The notes under the pieces are model-generated. The model was given only the letters and a program-made list of their open reading frames with translations, did no database searches and was not told where the DNA came from. 64,000 bases of DNA from an uncultured Christensenella sp. (GTDB taxonomy: Bacteria; Bacillota; Clostridia; Christensenellales; Borkfalkiaceae): NCBI GenBank assembly GCA_910586245.1, contig CAJUFY010000004.1, positions 62,001 through 126,000 on the forward strand, written 5' to 3'. This document shows positions 1 through 8,962 of the stretch, in pieces. The stretch's first letter is position 1. The number at the start of each line of letters is the position of its first letter. The position numbers were made by a program, and so were the translations under genes.

Positions 1-2280
1 GATGCCGACAACGTTTTTGCGGGATATCAATCTTATACCGTGGCGCAGACAACGGCTGTTTCCGAAAAACTGACGGAGCTTTCCGCATCGCAGCTTGACG
101 AGCGGCTGCTTTCAAACGGCGGGAAGGAAACGGTGGGGATGAAAAAAATCGCGTCCTACGGTTCTACCACGATACAAGGCGAAAATTTCAATCAAAAGGC
201 GCACCTGTACAAACCGCGCGAGGGCGACGTTTCTACGAACGAAGCAAATCTCGGCGTAAACAGTTTCTATTTCGTCGGGCAAATACAGGGTCATACGGGA
301 GAATGGCTCGATTATAAAGTGAACGTTGAAAAGGCGGGAGAATATTCCGTGGGGCTCGCAATGGCGAATGCGAACAACGGCGGCGGAAGGTTCGTCGACG
401 CGGTAACGTTTTACGTAAACGGCGTAAAGCAAACCGTGAAGTATACTTACGTTTCTCGCGACTGGCTTAACTTTACTTATGCGGTAGCGGAGGGAAAACT
501 CACGCTTCCTGCAGGCGAGGTTACGATACGGCTGGAAAATAAAAGCGGGCAGTTTTCAAATTTAGACTTTTTCACGGTTTATAATAACGCGGTTTCGCCC
601 GATGCGCCCACGGTGATCGAGGCTGAAACTCTCGATGCGGAAACGTCCGATCTGAACGTCGTATGCTACGGCGATAACGGCGCGGTTGTTGTAAACGCTG
701 CAAATAAAAGCATCGCCGTTCCCGTCAATGCCGAGAAGGCAGGCGACTATTACGTAAGATTAAAGGCTTCCAACGTGAAGAATGCTTCGGATCGGACGGC
801 GGTTCTTTCCGTCGGCGGAACGGAAATCGGGACGTTTTCACTGATGCGCACTTCGTTTGCGGACGATTACGCGCAGGAGGCAAACAACTTCCGCTTTACC
901 TATACCAACCCGATTAAAGTTACGCTTCCCGCAGGAGAAACGCAGCTTAAAATCGAAACGAAGGACGCAAATCTTTACGCGTTGGATGCGGTCGAAATCA
1001 TTCCTGCGGAAAACGGCGCGCCCGAATATGCCTTTAAGAATAATACCGACGAGGTTCACAGCCCTGCCGAGAACGATTCGTATGACGCATCGGTAACTTA
1101 TTCGCAGCTGGTTAACGGCAAAATTGAAATGGATACGTTTGTAAGCGCGCTGTCCGCACAGGAGCTTATCGCTTTTACGGGCTTGGAACGCTCGCTCGGA
1201 TTTAGCTACGGCGGCGCGGGCGCATTGGGGAACGGTGCATGGAACGGAAAACTGGACAGAGGCGTTCCGCGGGTATATACGACCGACGCTGCCGCCGGCG
1301 TAGGACTGAGCAGCAAGGGAAACGTCGTTTGGTTCCCGTGCGCGACGTTGATCGCCTCGACGTTCGACGAGGAATTGACGCGGGAATACGGTAAGGCGGT
1401 TGCCGAAGAAGCTGCAAGCTTCGGGTTCAACGTCTGGCTTGCGCCCTCCGTGAATATTCACAGAAATCCTCTTTGCGGCAGAAATTTCGAATATTACTCG
1501 GAAGACCCCTTAGTATCGGGCAAGATCGGAGCTGCTGTTGTCAAAGGAGCGCAGTCGCGCCACGTGGCTGTTTGCTTAAAGCATTTTGCCGTCAACAATC
1601 AGGAAACGACGAGATTTACGAGTAATTCCTGCGTGTCGAACCGCGCAATTCGTGAAATATACTTGAAGGCGTTTGAGATTATCGTTAAAGAGAGTAATCC
1701 TTGGGCGATCATGAGTTCGTATAACCGCCTGAACGGCGAATACGTGGCGGCTACGCCCGAGCTGATAACGGACGTTCTGCGCGGGGAATGGGGATTCGAC
1801 GGCGCTGTCTTTTCCGACTGGTGGTGTTTTAACGATCATGCCGCCATGTTAAATGCGGGCAATAACATTAAATGCGACAATCCGGACTATGCACAGGCAT
1901 TCAGAGCGTATGAAGCGGGCTTCCTCTCGCGCGAAACGCTTGAAAAGAACGTGAAAGACGTGCTCACGCTCATGCTTCGCGTCGGCGGCAAAGAACATTA
2001 TTTCGAACAGGGGTGGGTGAGCGACGAAACGTCGCATTGGCATACCGCGGCTTGCGGGCACGACGTAAAGGGCGACGTGGCGGAGCATGATTTCGTTGAC
2101 GGGAAGTGCAGCGTGTGCGGCTATGAGAAGAGCACGCCGATACCGCCCGAGACCGAAGATAAGGACGATACTCCCAAAGAAAGCAAGGCGTGGATCGGCT
2201 GGACGGTCGGCGGTTGCGCCGCGGTTTTGGTGGTAGCGGGCGTCGTAACGTTCGTGCTTTTGAAAAGAAGAAAAAAATAA
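1..2280 (+). CDS. Membrane-anchored GH3 glycoside hydrolase with two CBM-like modules, 5' end missing
   Basis: The frame is open from base 1, so the true start lies upstream. Two beta-sandwich modules resembling CBM6/CBM35 (about residues 36-195 and 200-340 of the visible part) precede a GH3 catalytic barrel (about 365-680). The barrel shows KHFAVNN, NPLCGRNFEYYSED and GFDGAVFSDW, with the nucleophile Asp at about residue 606. A Cys/His-rich stretch (HWHTAACGH, then CSVCGY) follows. A single transmembrane helix (bases 2191-2262) ends in KRRKK, so the enzyme should sit on the outer face of the membrane. The (alpha/beta)6 sandwich that normally follows the barrel is absent. It may lie upstream in a permuted order, as described for a Ruminococcus albus beta-glucosidase. 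The substrate is probably a beta-glycoside, but specificity cannot be read from this sequence. Confidence 0.85.
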   Translation, partial: DADNVFAGYQSYTVAQTTAVSEKLTELSASQLDERLLSNGGKETVGMKKIASYGSTTIQGENFNQKAHLYKPREGDVSTNEANLGVNSFYFVGQIQGHTGEWLDYKVNVEKAGEYSVGLAMANANNGGGRFVDAVTFYVNGVKQTVKYTYVSRDWLNFTYAVAEGKLTLPAGEVTIRLENKSGQFSNLDFFTVYNNAVSPDAPTVIEAETLDAETSDLNVVCYGDNGAVVVNAANKSIAVPVNAEKAGDYYVRLKASNVKNASDRTAVLSVGGTEIGTFSLMRTSFADDYAQEANNFRFTYTNPIKVTLPAGETQLKIETKDANLYALDAVEIIPAENGAPEYAFKNNTDEVHSPAENDSYDASVTYSQLVNGKIEMDTFVSALSAQELIAFTGLERSLGFSYGGAGALGNGAWNGKLDRGVPRVYTTDAAAGVGLSSKGNVVWFPCATLIASTFDEELTREYGKAVAEEAASFGFNVWLAPSVNIHRNPLCGRNFEYYSEDPLVSGKIGAAVVKGAQSRHVAVCLKHFAVNNQETTRFTSNSCVSNRAIREIYLKAFEIIVKESNPWAIMSSYNRLNGEYVAATPELITDVLRGEWGFDGAVFSDWWCFNDHAAMLNAGNNIKCDNPDYAQAFRAYEAGFLSRETLEKNVKDVLTLMLRVGGKEHYFEQGWVSDETSHWHTAACGHDVKGDVAEHDFVDGKCSVCGYEKSTPIPPETEDKDDTPKESKAWIGWTVGGCAAVLVVAGVVTFVLLKRRKK

Positions 2281-2317
2281 GTTTTGCAAACGGAAAATTA
2301 AAAATCGGAGGACATAT

Positions 2318-4111
2318 ATGAAAGGGAAACAGGCGGCGGTTGCTCTTGCGGCAATCATGGGGTTCGGCACGGTTGCGGCGCTCGGTGCATGCGGCGGAGG
2401 CGGATCGGGCGAAATCGATTTTTGGTATTCCACTTCCATTGCCGACGGCAGAATTATCAGCGAGCTGATCGAAACCTATAACAACGGACAGGGAATCGAG
2501 GACGGCGTAAAGGTTACGGGCGAAAACCGCGGGCAGATCGACAGAACGGATTTTATGGTAGATTCTCCCAACGTCGTTATGCTGGGTGACGAAAATTTCA
2601 AACAGTTTGCGGTGGAGGATTATTACCTCGATCTGACGCAATATTACGCGGAAATGCCGGGGAATTATAACGAAGCGGAAATTCCGACTTCCTTTACGCG
2701 GGCGTTTCGGATCGATACGAAGGACTCCGCCAACGGCAAGCGTATGGCGGGGGAAGGCGCTGCCATTCAGGGGATTCCGTTCGGCGTCGATCCGATGATA
2801 CATTATTACAGCAAAAGCGTATTCGAGGACGCGGGAATTAAAATCATTTCCTGCGAAGAAAAAGAACTTGCAAGCAAATATCCCGGATTGCAGCCGCACG
2901 GTTATGCGGAATACACTGCCGAAAACGGCGCCAAGCCTCCCGTAGAGGGTGCGACGGTAAGCGAAAATCTTGCAGGAGAGCTTGTTTATAAGGTATTTAA
3001 TAACCTGATTCCAATGAATTGGGAGGAATACCGTTATCTGAGCAAATGCTTCACCGCGGCGTATAACGAAACTTCTCCCACTGCTTACGGGAGCGCGATG
3101 CACCACTGGTTCTCTATCGGTTGGTCGGTCGGCGGCGACTGCGTGGGATACGACGGCGAGAAATACACGTTCACGGCGCTCGACGATTCCGCCAACTATC
3201 TCGTCACGGCAGCCGACGGCGTTACGGTTAACGGCAGACGTTATGCGGCGGGCGAAGTCGTGCGGTATGAGGATAAAGTAAAACAATCGGATATTGCAAC
3301 GATGTCGGGCTTGCACGTTCTGCCTTCCCAGAAAGCCGCCATGCAAGAATTTATCAATTTGACCGTCCCGCAGGAAAAGACGGGCGGAATGGAAACGACG
3401 GGTTACGGCGTATCGACGGGTATCAACGAAGGGGTGGACGCTTTATGGAGCGCGTCGAACAGGGTCGCCATGGTATCGGGCAGAGTCGAACAGACGACTA
3501 CCTTGGAAGTTGCCTATAAAGGTCAATATGATATTACCGTGCCCGCTCAGTGGCGGGAATATCAGGGCGGCAGCGTTTACTATAAAGGCGAAGAAACGTT
3601 TGCAAACGAATACCTCAAAGTCATCGGCAAACAATACGGCGGAACGGTTTACACGGGCGAGCTCGACAAAGACGCCGTGAGCGGCGTTCCGTTCGTGGGG
3701 CGGCAATCGGGTTACGGAGAATTTTCCGCGCTGATTATTCCCGTGAATTCCGATTCTTCGAATTACGAAGCGGCGTGGAAGTTCATCCGTTGGGCGGCAA
3801 GCGAAGAAGGTCAGAGAATTTTTATGAAAACGGGCAACGTGCCCAACCAGAGCGCGCTTGCGTTGAGCGACGAATACGCATCGCTCGGCGGCGAACGCAA
3901 TTACCGCGCGGCGGCAGTTGCGGCGCAGGGAGCTGAAATCGGCGACTGGGCTTACTTTAACAACGGCGCCTGGGTCGATAAATGGTCGGGTAACTTCAAT
4001 CAGGCTTTGCGGCTCGGCTATTCCACGCCCGAAAAGTTCATGCAGAATTTTGCGGGTATTGCCAATGGCGATATCGGGAAGGTTTCGATCGTTATGAACG
4101 GGAGGTGGTAA
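2318..4111 (+). CDS. ABC sugar transporter solute-binding lipoprotein (family 1)
   Basis: A 597-residue extracellular binding protein. It has a lipoprotein signal peptide with lipobox ALGAC, so Cys25 would be lipidated. The body is typical of family 1 sugar-binding proteins, with a C-terminal YSTPEKF/GDIGKV tail. A clear GGAGG precedes the ATG. The length is larger than simple maltose-type proteins (about 400-450) and fits the oligosaccharide-binding members. It is followed directly by two permease genes, so it should deliver oligosaccharides released by the neighbouring surface hydrolases to that importer. Confidence 0.92.
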   Translation: MKGKQAAVALAAIMGFGTVAALGACGGGGSGEIDFWYSTSIADGRIISELIETYNNGQGIEDGVKVTGENRGQIDRTDFMVDSPNVVMLGDENFKQFAVEDYYLDLTQYYAEMPGNYNEAEIPTSFTRAFRIDTKDSANGKRMAGEGAAIQGIPFGVDPMIHYYSKSVFEDAGIKIISCEEKELASKYPGLQPHGYAEYTAENGAKPPVEGATVSENLAGELVYKVFNNLIPMNWEEYRYLSKCFTAAYNETSPTAYGSAMHHWFSIGWSVGGDCVGYDGEKYTFTALDDSANYLVTAADGVTVNGRRYAAGEVVRYEDKVKQSDIATMSGLHVLPSQKAAMQEFINLTVPQEKTGGMETTGYGVSTGINEGVDALWSASNRVAMVSGRVEQTTTLEVAYKGQYDITVPAQWREYQGGSVYYKGEETFANEYLKVIGKQYGGTVYTGELDKDAVSGVPFVGRQSGYGEFSALIIPVNSDSSNYEAAWKFIRWAASEEGQRIFMKTGNVPNQSALALSDEYASLGGERNYRAAAVAAQGAEIGDWAYFNNGAWVDKWSGNFNQALRLGYSTPEKFMQNFAGIANGDIGKVSIVMNGRW

Positions 4112-4113
4112 TC

Positions 4114-5073
4114 ATGGAGGAAACGACAGCCGTTTTGCAAGCGGATCAAACGGTTTCTTCCGCGCAGCCGCCGAAAAGGAAAAAATTGAAATTCCGTAAA
4201 AGCTGGATTATGTGTTGGATCGGCGTGGCGATTCCGCTCGTCGGGTTCCTCGTATTCAACGGTTATCCGATTATCGTATCGTTGCAGGCGATGTTTTCGT
4301 CGATGAAATTCGGCAAGCTCGAAACCATGAAATGGAACAACTTTGCCAATTTCAAGATGATGGTCGGCGACGCGAAATTGCTTGCCTCGATCAAAGTGAC
4401 CCTGATTTTGGCATGCGCGCAGTTCGTTTCGCTCGGAATCGCCCTGTTGATGGCGGCGTTTTTGAGCCAAAACGTAAAGGGGACGAGAGTTTTTCAAACG
4501 CTGTACTTTGTGCCTTATATCTGTTCTACGGTTGCGATTTCGATTATGTGGAGCAACATCTTCGATTTGAACGGCGTTTTGAACGCGATTTTGGGAACGC
4601 AAATCAAGTGGTTGAACAATCTGGAAAATCCGTCTACGCTTACCTGGGCGATTTTTATTTCGATCGTTTGGCAGGCGCCCGGATACGGCATCGTCATGTA
4701 CTGTTCGGCGTTTAAGGCGATCAGTCCGTCGCTTTATGAGGCGGCGGATCTCGACGGCGCAAACGCCTGGCACAAATTCTGCCATATCACGCTTCCGGGG
4801 ATTTCGTCTATAACGTTCTTCCTGATTTTGGCGGGGATTACGGCGGGTCTTACCACGTTTGACGCAGCCAAGGTGCTTGCGCCTATGAGTTGGGATAACT
4901 TTGCGGGTCCCGAGGACGCAGGACTTACCATCATGTACTACATTTACAATATGGGCGTGAAAAACGGGGAAATGGGCTATGCTTCGATCCTAAGCTGGTT
5001 GCTCTTCGTTGTAATGATGATCCCTTCCGTGTTCCTCGTCAAGAAAAGGATTTTGGCGATGGAGGATAATTGA
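4114..5073 (+). CDS. ABC sugar transporter permease, MalF/UgpA type
   Basis: A 319-residue permease with six predicted membrane helices and an EAA loop (YEAADLDGANAW) near residue 205 that docks the ATPase. I chose the ATG at 4114 because GGGAGGTGG (4100-4108) sits just ahead of it. A GTG at 4105 in the same frame would lie within that ribosome site. The gene begins 2 bp after the binding-protein stop. A soluble N-terminal tail rich in Lys precedes the first helix. No ATP-binding subunit is encoded nearby, so a shared MsiK-type ATPase elsewhere in the genome is likely. Confidence 0.92.
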   Translation: MEETTAVLQADQTVSSAQPPKRKKLKFRKSWIMCWIGVAIPLVGFLVFNGYPIIVSLQAMFSSMKFGKLETMKWNNFANFKMMVGDAKLLASIKVTLILACAQFVSLGIALLMAAFLSQNVKGTRVFQTLYFVPYICSTVAISIMWSNIFDLNGVLNAILGTQIKWLNNLENPSTLTWAIFISIVWQAPGYGIVMYCSAFKAISPSLYEAADLDGANAWHKFCHITLPGISSITFFLILAGITAGLTTFDAAKVLAPMSWDNFAGPEDAGLTIMYYIYNMGVKNGEMGYASILSWLLFVVMMIPSVFLVKKRILAMEDN

Positions 5074-5075
5074 GT

Positions 5076-6005
5076 ATGGAAAACACCAACGAAATTGCCT
5101 CTGCGGCAAAGCGGAAAAAAGTTCCGATTGCAAAAATCGTCACTTACGTCGTACTCGTGCTTTACACCGTTTTTTTGTTTTTGCCTTTTCTAATCGTTCT
5201 GTGTACGGCGTTCAAAACGGACGCGGAGATTGTGGAAATGGGAAAGATAAACGGCTACACCCTGTTTCCGAAAAAATGGAGTTTGGAAGGGTTTTCCATG
5301 GCGCTTTCGACGAGTGCGGAATACAACGCGGTAAACGGCGTTCCTTCGCTGATCGTCGGCTTCTTCAACAGCCTTTGGCAGACGTTGATCCCCTTAATCG
5401 GCGGACTTGTGGTTTCGGCGTTCGCGGCATTCATGTATTCCAAATATCGTTTTCCGGGGCGCAAGACGCTGTTTATGGTCACGGTGCTCACGATGATGCT
5501 GCCGCTCGGAGCGTTCGGGTTCGTCAGTTATCTCTTTTATGCAAGCATCGGCTGGGTGGGAAGCAAGGGCGTACTCGCTATTCTCATTCCGGGACTGTTC
5601 GGCGGCGCGGGCACGGTGTTCTTTTTGCGGGCGTACTTCGACAGCGCGATTTCGAACGAAATATTGGAGGCGGCGAAGATCGACGGCGCAAACGATTTTA
5701 TCATCTTTCTCGGCATGATTTTACCGCTTGCAAAGCCCGCGATCATTTCGCAATTTCTGTTCGGATTCGTCGGCGGATACAACAACTACGCTTCGGCGCT
5801 GATGTATCTGTACCGGGATAAGAGCATGTGGAGTTTGCAACTCGCGGTGTCCGAATTGGTGACGATCGGTTCGCAATCCGAAGGCGGCTACGTGAATATG
5901 CAATGCGCGGCGTCGATCGCTGCGTTGCTTCCGCTGTTGGCGCTATACGTCGGAGTACAAAAGTACTTTATCGAAGGCATCACGATCGGCGGCGGAAAGG
6001 AATAA
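5076..6005 (+). CDS. ABC sugar transporter permease, MalG/UgpE type
   Basis: A 309-residue partner permease with six helices and the EAA motif LEAAKIDGANDF. The ATG at 5076 is preceded by GGAGGAT (5061-5067) and lies 2 bp beyond the stop of the first permease, so the two are translationally coupled. A TTG at 5070 is in frame but inside the ribosome site. It should form the membrane heterodimer with the upstream permease and import oligosaccharides captured by the lipoprotein. Confidence 0.92.
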   Translation: MENTNEIASAAKRKKVPIAKIVTYVVLVLYTVFLFLPFLIVLCTAFKTDAEIVEMGKINGYTLFPKKWSLEGFSMALSTSAEYNAVNGVPSLIVGFFNSLWQTLIPLIGGLVVSAFAAFMYSKYRFPGRKTLFMVTVLTMMLPLGAFGFVSYLFYASIGWVGSKGVLAILIPGLFGGAGTVFFLRAYFDSAISNEILEAAKIDGANDFIIFLGMILPLAKPAIISQFLFGFVGGYNNYASALMYLYRDKSMWSLQLAVSELVTIGSQSEGGYVNMQCAASIAALLPLLALYVGVQKYFIEGITIGGGKE

Positions 6006-6019
6006 GAGGAGGAAAGAAA

Positions 6020-7873
6020 ATGAAAAAAATAAAAGTTGCGGCGCTGGCAGTCGTCGCACTCACGTCGGTGGGAATGCTTTGTGCTTGCGGGGGCGAAACG
6101 GTAAAGCAGGTTGCGTACGAACTTCCGCATTACGACGGTACGACGCGCAGAGATTTCGACGCCGAAGATAAACCCTATTATAACAGCGAATTTTGGCGCA
6201 GGAATTCGAGTTTGAACGAGGGCGCGGACTTTCAGGTTCTGGACGACACGGAGCGCACGGGCTATTTTTACGCCTATTCCACGGGGTTTAATTACTTTTA
6301 CTCTAAGGACCTCGAAAATTGGAATTACGGGGCGAGCTTCTTTTCTCCGGAAGGGTTAGCGGGCTGCGACAGGCTTTGGGCGCCCGAAGTGATTTACAGC
6401 GAAGAGGACGAAACGTATTATGCGTTTTTGGCGGTGCAGCCTACGCCCGACACAAAATACGAGGCGTTTACAGCGCCCGAACACATGCCTGTCATTGCAA
6501 CGTCCAAAGACCCGCGCGGTCCTTTTAAGCCGCTCACTTTCGAGGACAGAAATACTGCGTATCCGCAGTGGTACGCCAAATACTGTTTCCTCGATATGGC
6601 GCAGTACCGAGCGGCGTACGAAGCGTTAAACCTTCCCGTAAGCGATACGTCCGCTTGGGAAAAAATTTACACTCTGGATGGCGGGATCGTCGATGCGGGT
6701 TGGATGCGCGCGTTCGATTTCAGCCCCTTCGTAGACCCCGATACGGGCAAGAAGTATTTGTATTGGAGCCAGTCGCCCGGCGGTACGGCGGCGGTGGAGA
6801 TGATTGATTGGACGACGCCCGATTGGAGCACGTTCAAGGTGGTTGCGGCGGCGCTGTATTACACCGTGGACGACTACGTAAAGGCGACGAACGGCGATAC
6901 TTCGGTTGAAAAGGTCTATTACGAAACGTTGGGCGCCTATTGCAACGAAGGACCGTTCGTTTATAAGCATAACGGAAAGTATTATCTCACTTTCTCGATC
7001 GGGTCGGGAGAAACGGGCAATTACAGCGTCATGCAGGCAATCGGCGACAGCCCGTTAGGTCCCTTCCGTAAGCTCACGGACGAGGAAAACGGGTTTATCG
7101 TGAGCAGCGATCTCGGCTCCAACCGCGGGGTGAGCGGTCCCGGTCACCATTCCTTCGTCCGCGCGCAGGACGGTAACGGCGACGAAAAGCTCATCATGAT
7201 GTATCACGCGCAAAAGAGCGTGTATTCGGAGAGCTGGGGCAGGTGTATGCGCCTCGACGAAATCAAATGGGTGGAAACGCAGGGGATAGACGGCAAAACG
7301 TTCGACGTGATGCATTTGAACGGACCGTCGATTACCGTGCAGCCCACGTTCGGCGTGGGAAGAGCAGTAGGCGATATCACTTCGCGCGTGAAAAACGCGA
7401 CGCTCGTGCGCGGAACGGTAAAAGAGGGCAGCGCCGAAAATCTTATCGACGGACTGATTCCCACCCACTTGAAGATGAATCAAGCGTTCGAGAACAAGTA
7501 CGTAAAGGAAACGGAAATCAGCGTAACCTCCACCTTTGAACTGGAATTCGAAACCGAGCAGGAACTGCGCGGCATTATGATCTACAATTCCAAAAATACC
7601 GAAAAGGCGTTTGCGAAAATCAAGGACATTGCGTTTATTTCGGAAAACAACGGCGCGGAACGGATCGATTATATTCAGGAGCTCGAAGTCGATAAAGCGG
7701 CAAGCTATTTCTTCGATATCCGCAATAACCGTTACGACGGGATTCAGCGTTGCAGCAACGTCTATGCCGAGTTCGATGCGATCAAGGTGAAGAAGATTCG
7801 CTTTACGGTGGAATTGCCCAAAGGGCAGAAACGTGCGGCCGTCGGCGAAGTCGTCGTCCTCGGAAAATATTAA
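6020..7873 (+). CDS. Secreted GH43-family glycosidase lipoprotein
   Basis: 617 residues. The start is the ATG at 6020 after AGAGGAGG. The lipobox is MLCAC (Cys23). The five-bladed propeller of GH43 shows the three expected acids: GADFQV (base Asp70), AFDFSPFVDPDTG (Asp233) and NEGPFVY (acid Glu310). The tail beyond about residue 450 looks like a discoidin/F5-8C-type sugar-binding sandwich (ENLIDG, then a VYAEFDAIKVKKIRFTVE strand). GH43 enzymes mostly cut arabinose- or xylose-containing side chains, and the exact substrate here is unknown. It lies 14 bp after the permease gene, in the same operon. Because it is lipid-anchored it should act outside the cell, upstream of import. Confidence 0.88.
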   Translation: MKKIKVAALAVVALTSVGMLCACGGETVKQVAYELPHYDGTTRRDFDAEDKPYYNSEFWRRNSSLNEGADFQVLDDTERTGYFYAYSTGFNYFYSKDLENWNYGASFFSPEGLAGCDRLWAPEVIYSEEDETYYAFLAVQPTPDTKYEAFTAPEHMPVIATSKDPRGPFKPLTFEDRNTAYPQWYAKYCFLDMAQYRAAYEALNLPVSDTSAWEKIYTLDGGIVDAGWMRAFDFSPFVDPDTGKKYLYWSQSPGGTAAVEMIDWTTPDWSTFKVVAAALYYTVDDYVKATNGDTSVEKVYYETLGAYCNEGPFVYKHNGKYYLTFSIGSGETGNYSVMQAIGDSPLGPFRKLTDEENGFIVSSDLGSNRGVSGPGHHSFVRAQDGNGDEKLIMMYHAQKSVYSESWGRCMRLDEIKWVETQGIDGKTFDVMHLNGPSITVQPTFGVGRAVGDITSRVKNATLVRGTVKEGSAENLIDGLIPTHLKMNQAFENKYVKETEISVTSTFELEFETEQELRGIMIYNSKNTEKAFAKIKDIAFISENNGAERIDYIQELEVDKAASYFFDIRNNRYDGIQRCSNVYAEFDAIKVKKIRFTVELPKGQKRAAVGEVVVLGKY

Positions 7874-7885
7874 GGAGGAAAGAAG

Positions 7886-8920
7886 ATGAAAAAGTTTACG
7901 GCAATCGCGCTCGGCGCAATTATGACCGTTTCGGCGGCAGGGCTTCTTGCAGGTTGCGGCGGTTTGCAGGCAAAAGGTCCGCAGTACGAATATACGGCAA
8001 TCAAGTCGGATAAAACGTACGGTTTCGAAAAGGATAATCCCGTCATCGACGGTAACGTAAAGATCGACGGAAAGTTCGACGAGAGTTTTTATAACGAATC
8101 GCGTAAGTGGTTCAAGGGGCATAAGGTCTCGAATAACGAGGACGGAACGCTGGACGTAACGACATATTTTTCCAAATCGGGCATTGTGGTGGCGGCAAAG
8201 TTCCGCGATAGTCTTCCCGTCGTTTACAGCGAACACGTCGCTACCGGCAACAGCAGCTGCTTTAACTGTTATTTTTCAGTCGATTCGAAGAGCAGTCCCA
8301 ATTACAGCGTATACGAAGTGGAGTGTTCGGCGGGAAACGTTTTTAATTTCAGTTTAATGACGGCGTTGGGTATCCGCAATATCGACACGTCGGGATACGA
8401 TATCTATTCTGCCGTCGTGCGGCACGGGAGCATTGCGAAGGGCGAGTGCTACGGGTTCGACGCGGAGTATTTCATGCCGTGGTCGCTGTTCGGATTGGAG
8501 ACGCGCCCCGAGCTCGTTTACCTCAATCCCACCATGATTTCGGCGCAATTCAACGAGGAAAATATGCTCGAAAGCGGAGCCTTCAGAACTTGGTATAACT
8601 TCGGGGCAAGACAATCGCCCGAAATTTCCGCATGGGGGGCATACAATCAAGGCTACGCGTTCGATCAAGACGGCTTTATCAGCAATCAAATCACGATCCA
8701 GTCCGAGGGGGGAACGGTAACCGAAGAATGGGGTTACGATTGGTGTCTTACGGGCGATACGGTGAACTTTAACATGAAACCCGACGCAGGAAAAGAACTC
8801 GTTTCGATTACTGCAAACGGCAGGGACGTTACGGGCGAAGTAAAGAGAGGAGTCCTCTCCGTACGTTGCAGCGGCGATATCGAAATCTCGGCGACGTTTG
8901 CCGAAAAACAGGCTCAGTGA
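7886..8920 (+). CDS. Lipoprotein with CBM9-like domain and C-terminal beta repeat
   Basis: 344 residues with lipobox LLAGC (Cys24) and AGGAGG before the ATG. Residues about 45-265 look like a CBM9/DOMON-type sandwich (IDGKFDESFY, FNCYFSVDS, FDAEYFMPWSLFG). Residues about 268-340 form a small repeat of the InlB-like/GGTV type. No catalytic motif is visible, so a sugar-binding surface role is inferred. The two-part layout recurs inside the much larger next protein, which makes the two likely paralogues. It follows the GH43 gene by 12 bp. Confidence 0.75.
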   Translation: MKKFTAIALGAIMTVSAAGLLAGCGGLQAKGPQYEYTAIKSDKTYGFEKDNPVIDGNVKIDGKFDESFYNESRKWFKGHKVSNNEDGTLDVTTYFSKSGIVVAAKFRDSLPVVYSEHVATGNSSCFNCYFSVDSKSSPNYSVYEVECSAGNVFNFSLMTALGIRNIDTSGYDIYSAVVRHGSIAKGECYGFDAEYFMPWSLFGLETRPELVYLNPTMISAQFNEENMLESGAFRTWYNFGARQSPEISAWGAYNQGYAFDQDGFISNQITIQSEGGTVTEEWGYDWCLTGDTVNFNMKPDAGKELVSITANGRDVTGEVKRGVLSVRCSGDIEISATFAEKQAQ

Positions 8921-8934
8921 AACGCTTGCGTTTC
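8919..8934 (+). promoter_or_regulatory. Small inverted repeat between lipoprotein genes
   Basis: GAAACGC-TT-GCGTTTC overlaps the stop codon of the CBM9-like gene and is followed by an A-rich stretch, then AAGGAG for the next gene. There is no T-tract, so it is not an obvious terminator. It could be an mRNA-stability hairpin or a chance palindrome. Confidence 0.3.
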
Positions 8935-8962
8935 TAAAAAATATTTTAAGGAGTAGGAAGAA

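Noticed and set aside
1970..3346. Minus-strand frame of 458 codons across the GH3/binding-protein junction
   Set aside because: It runs through the ribosome site and signal peptide of the solute-binding gene and has no motif.
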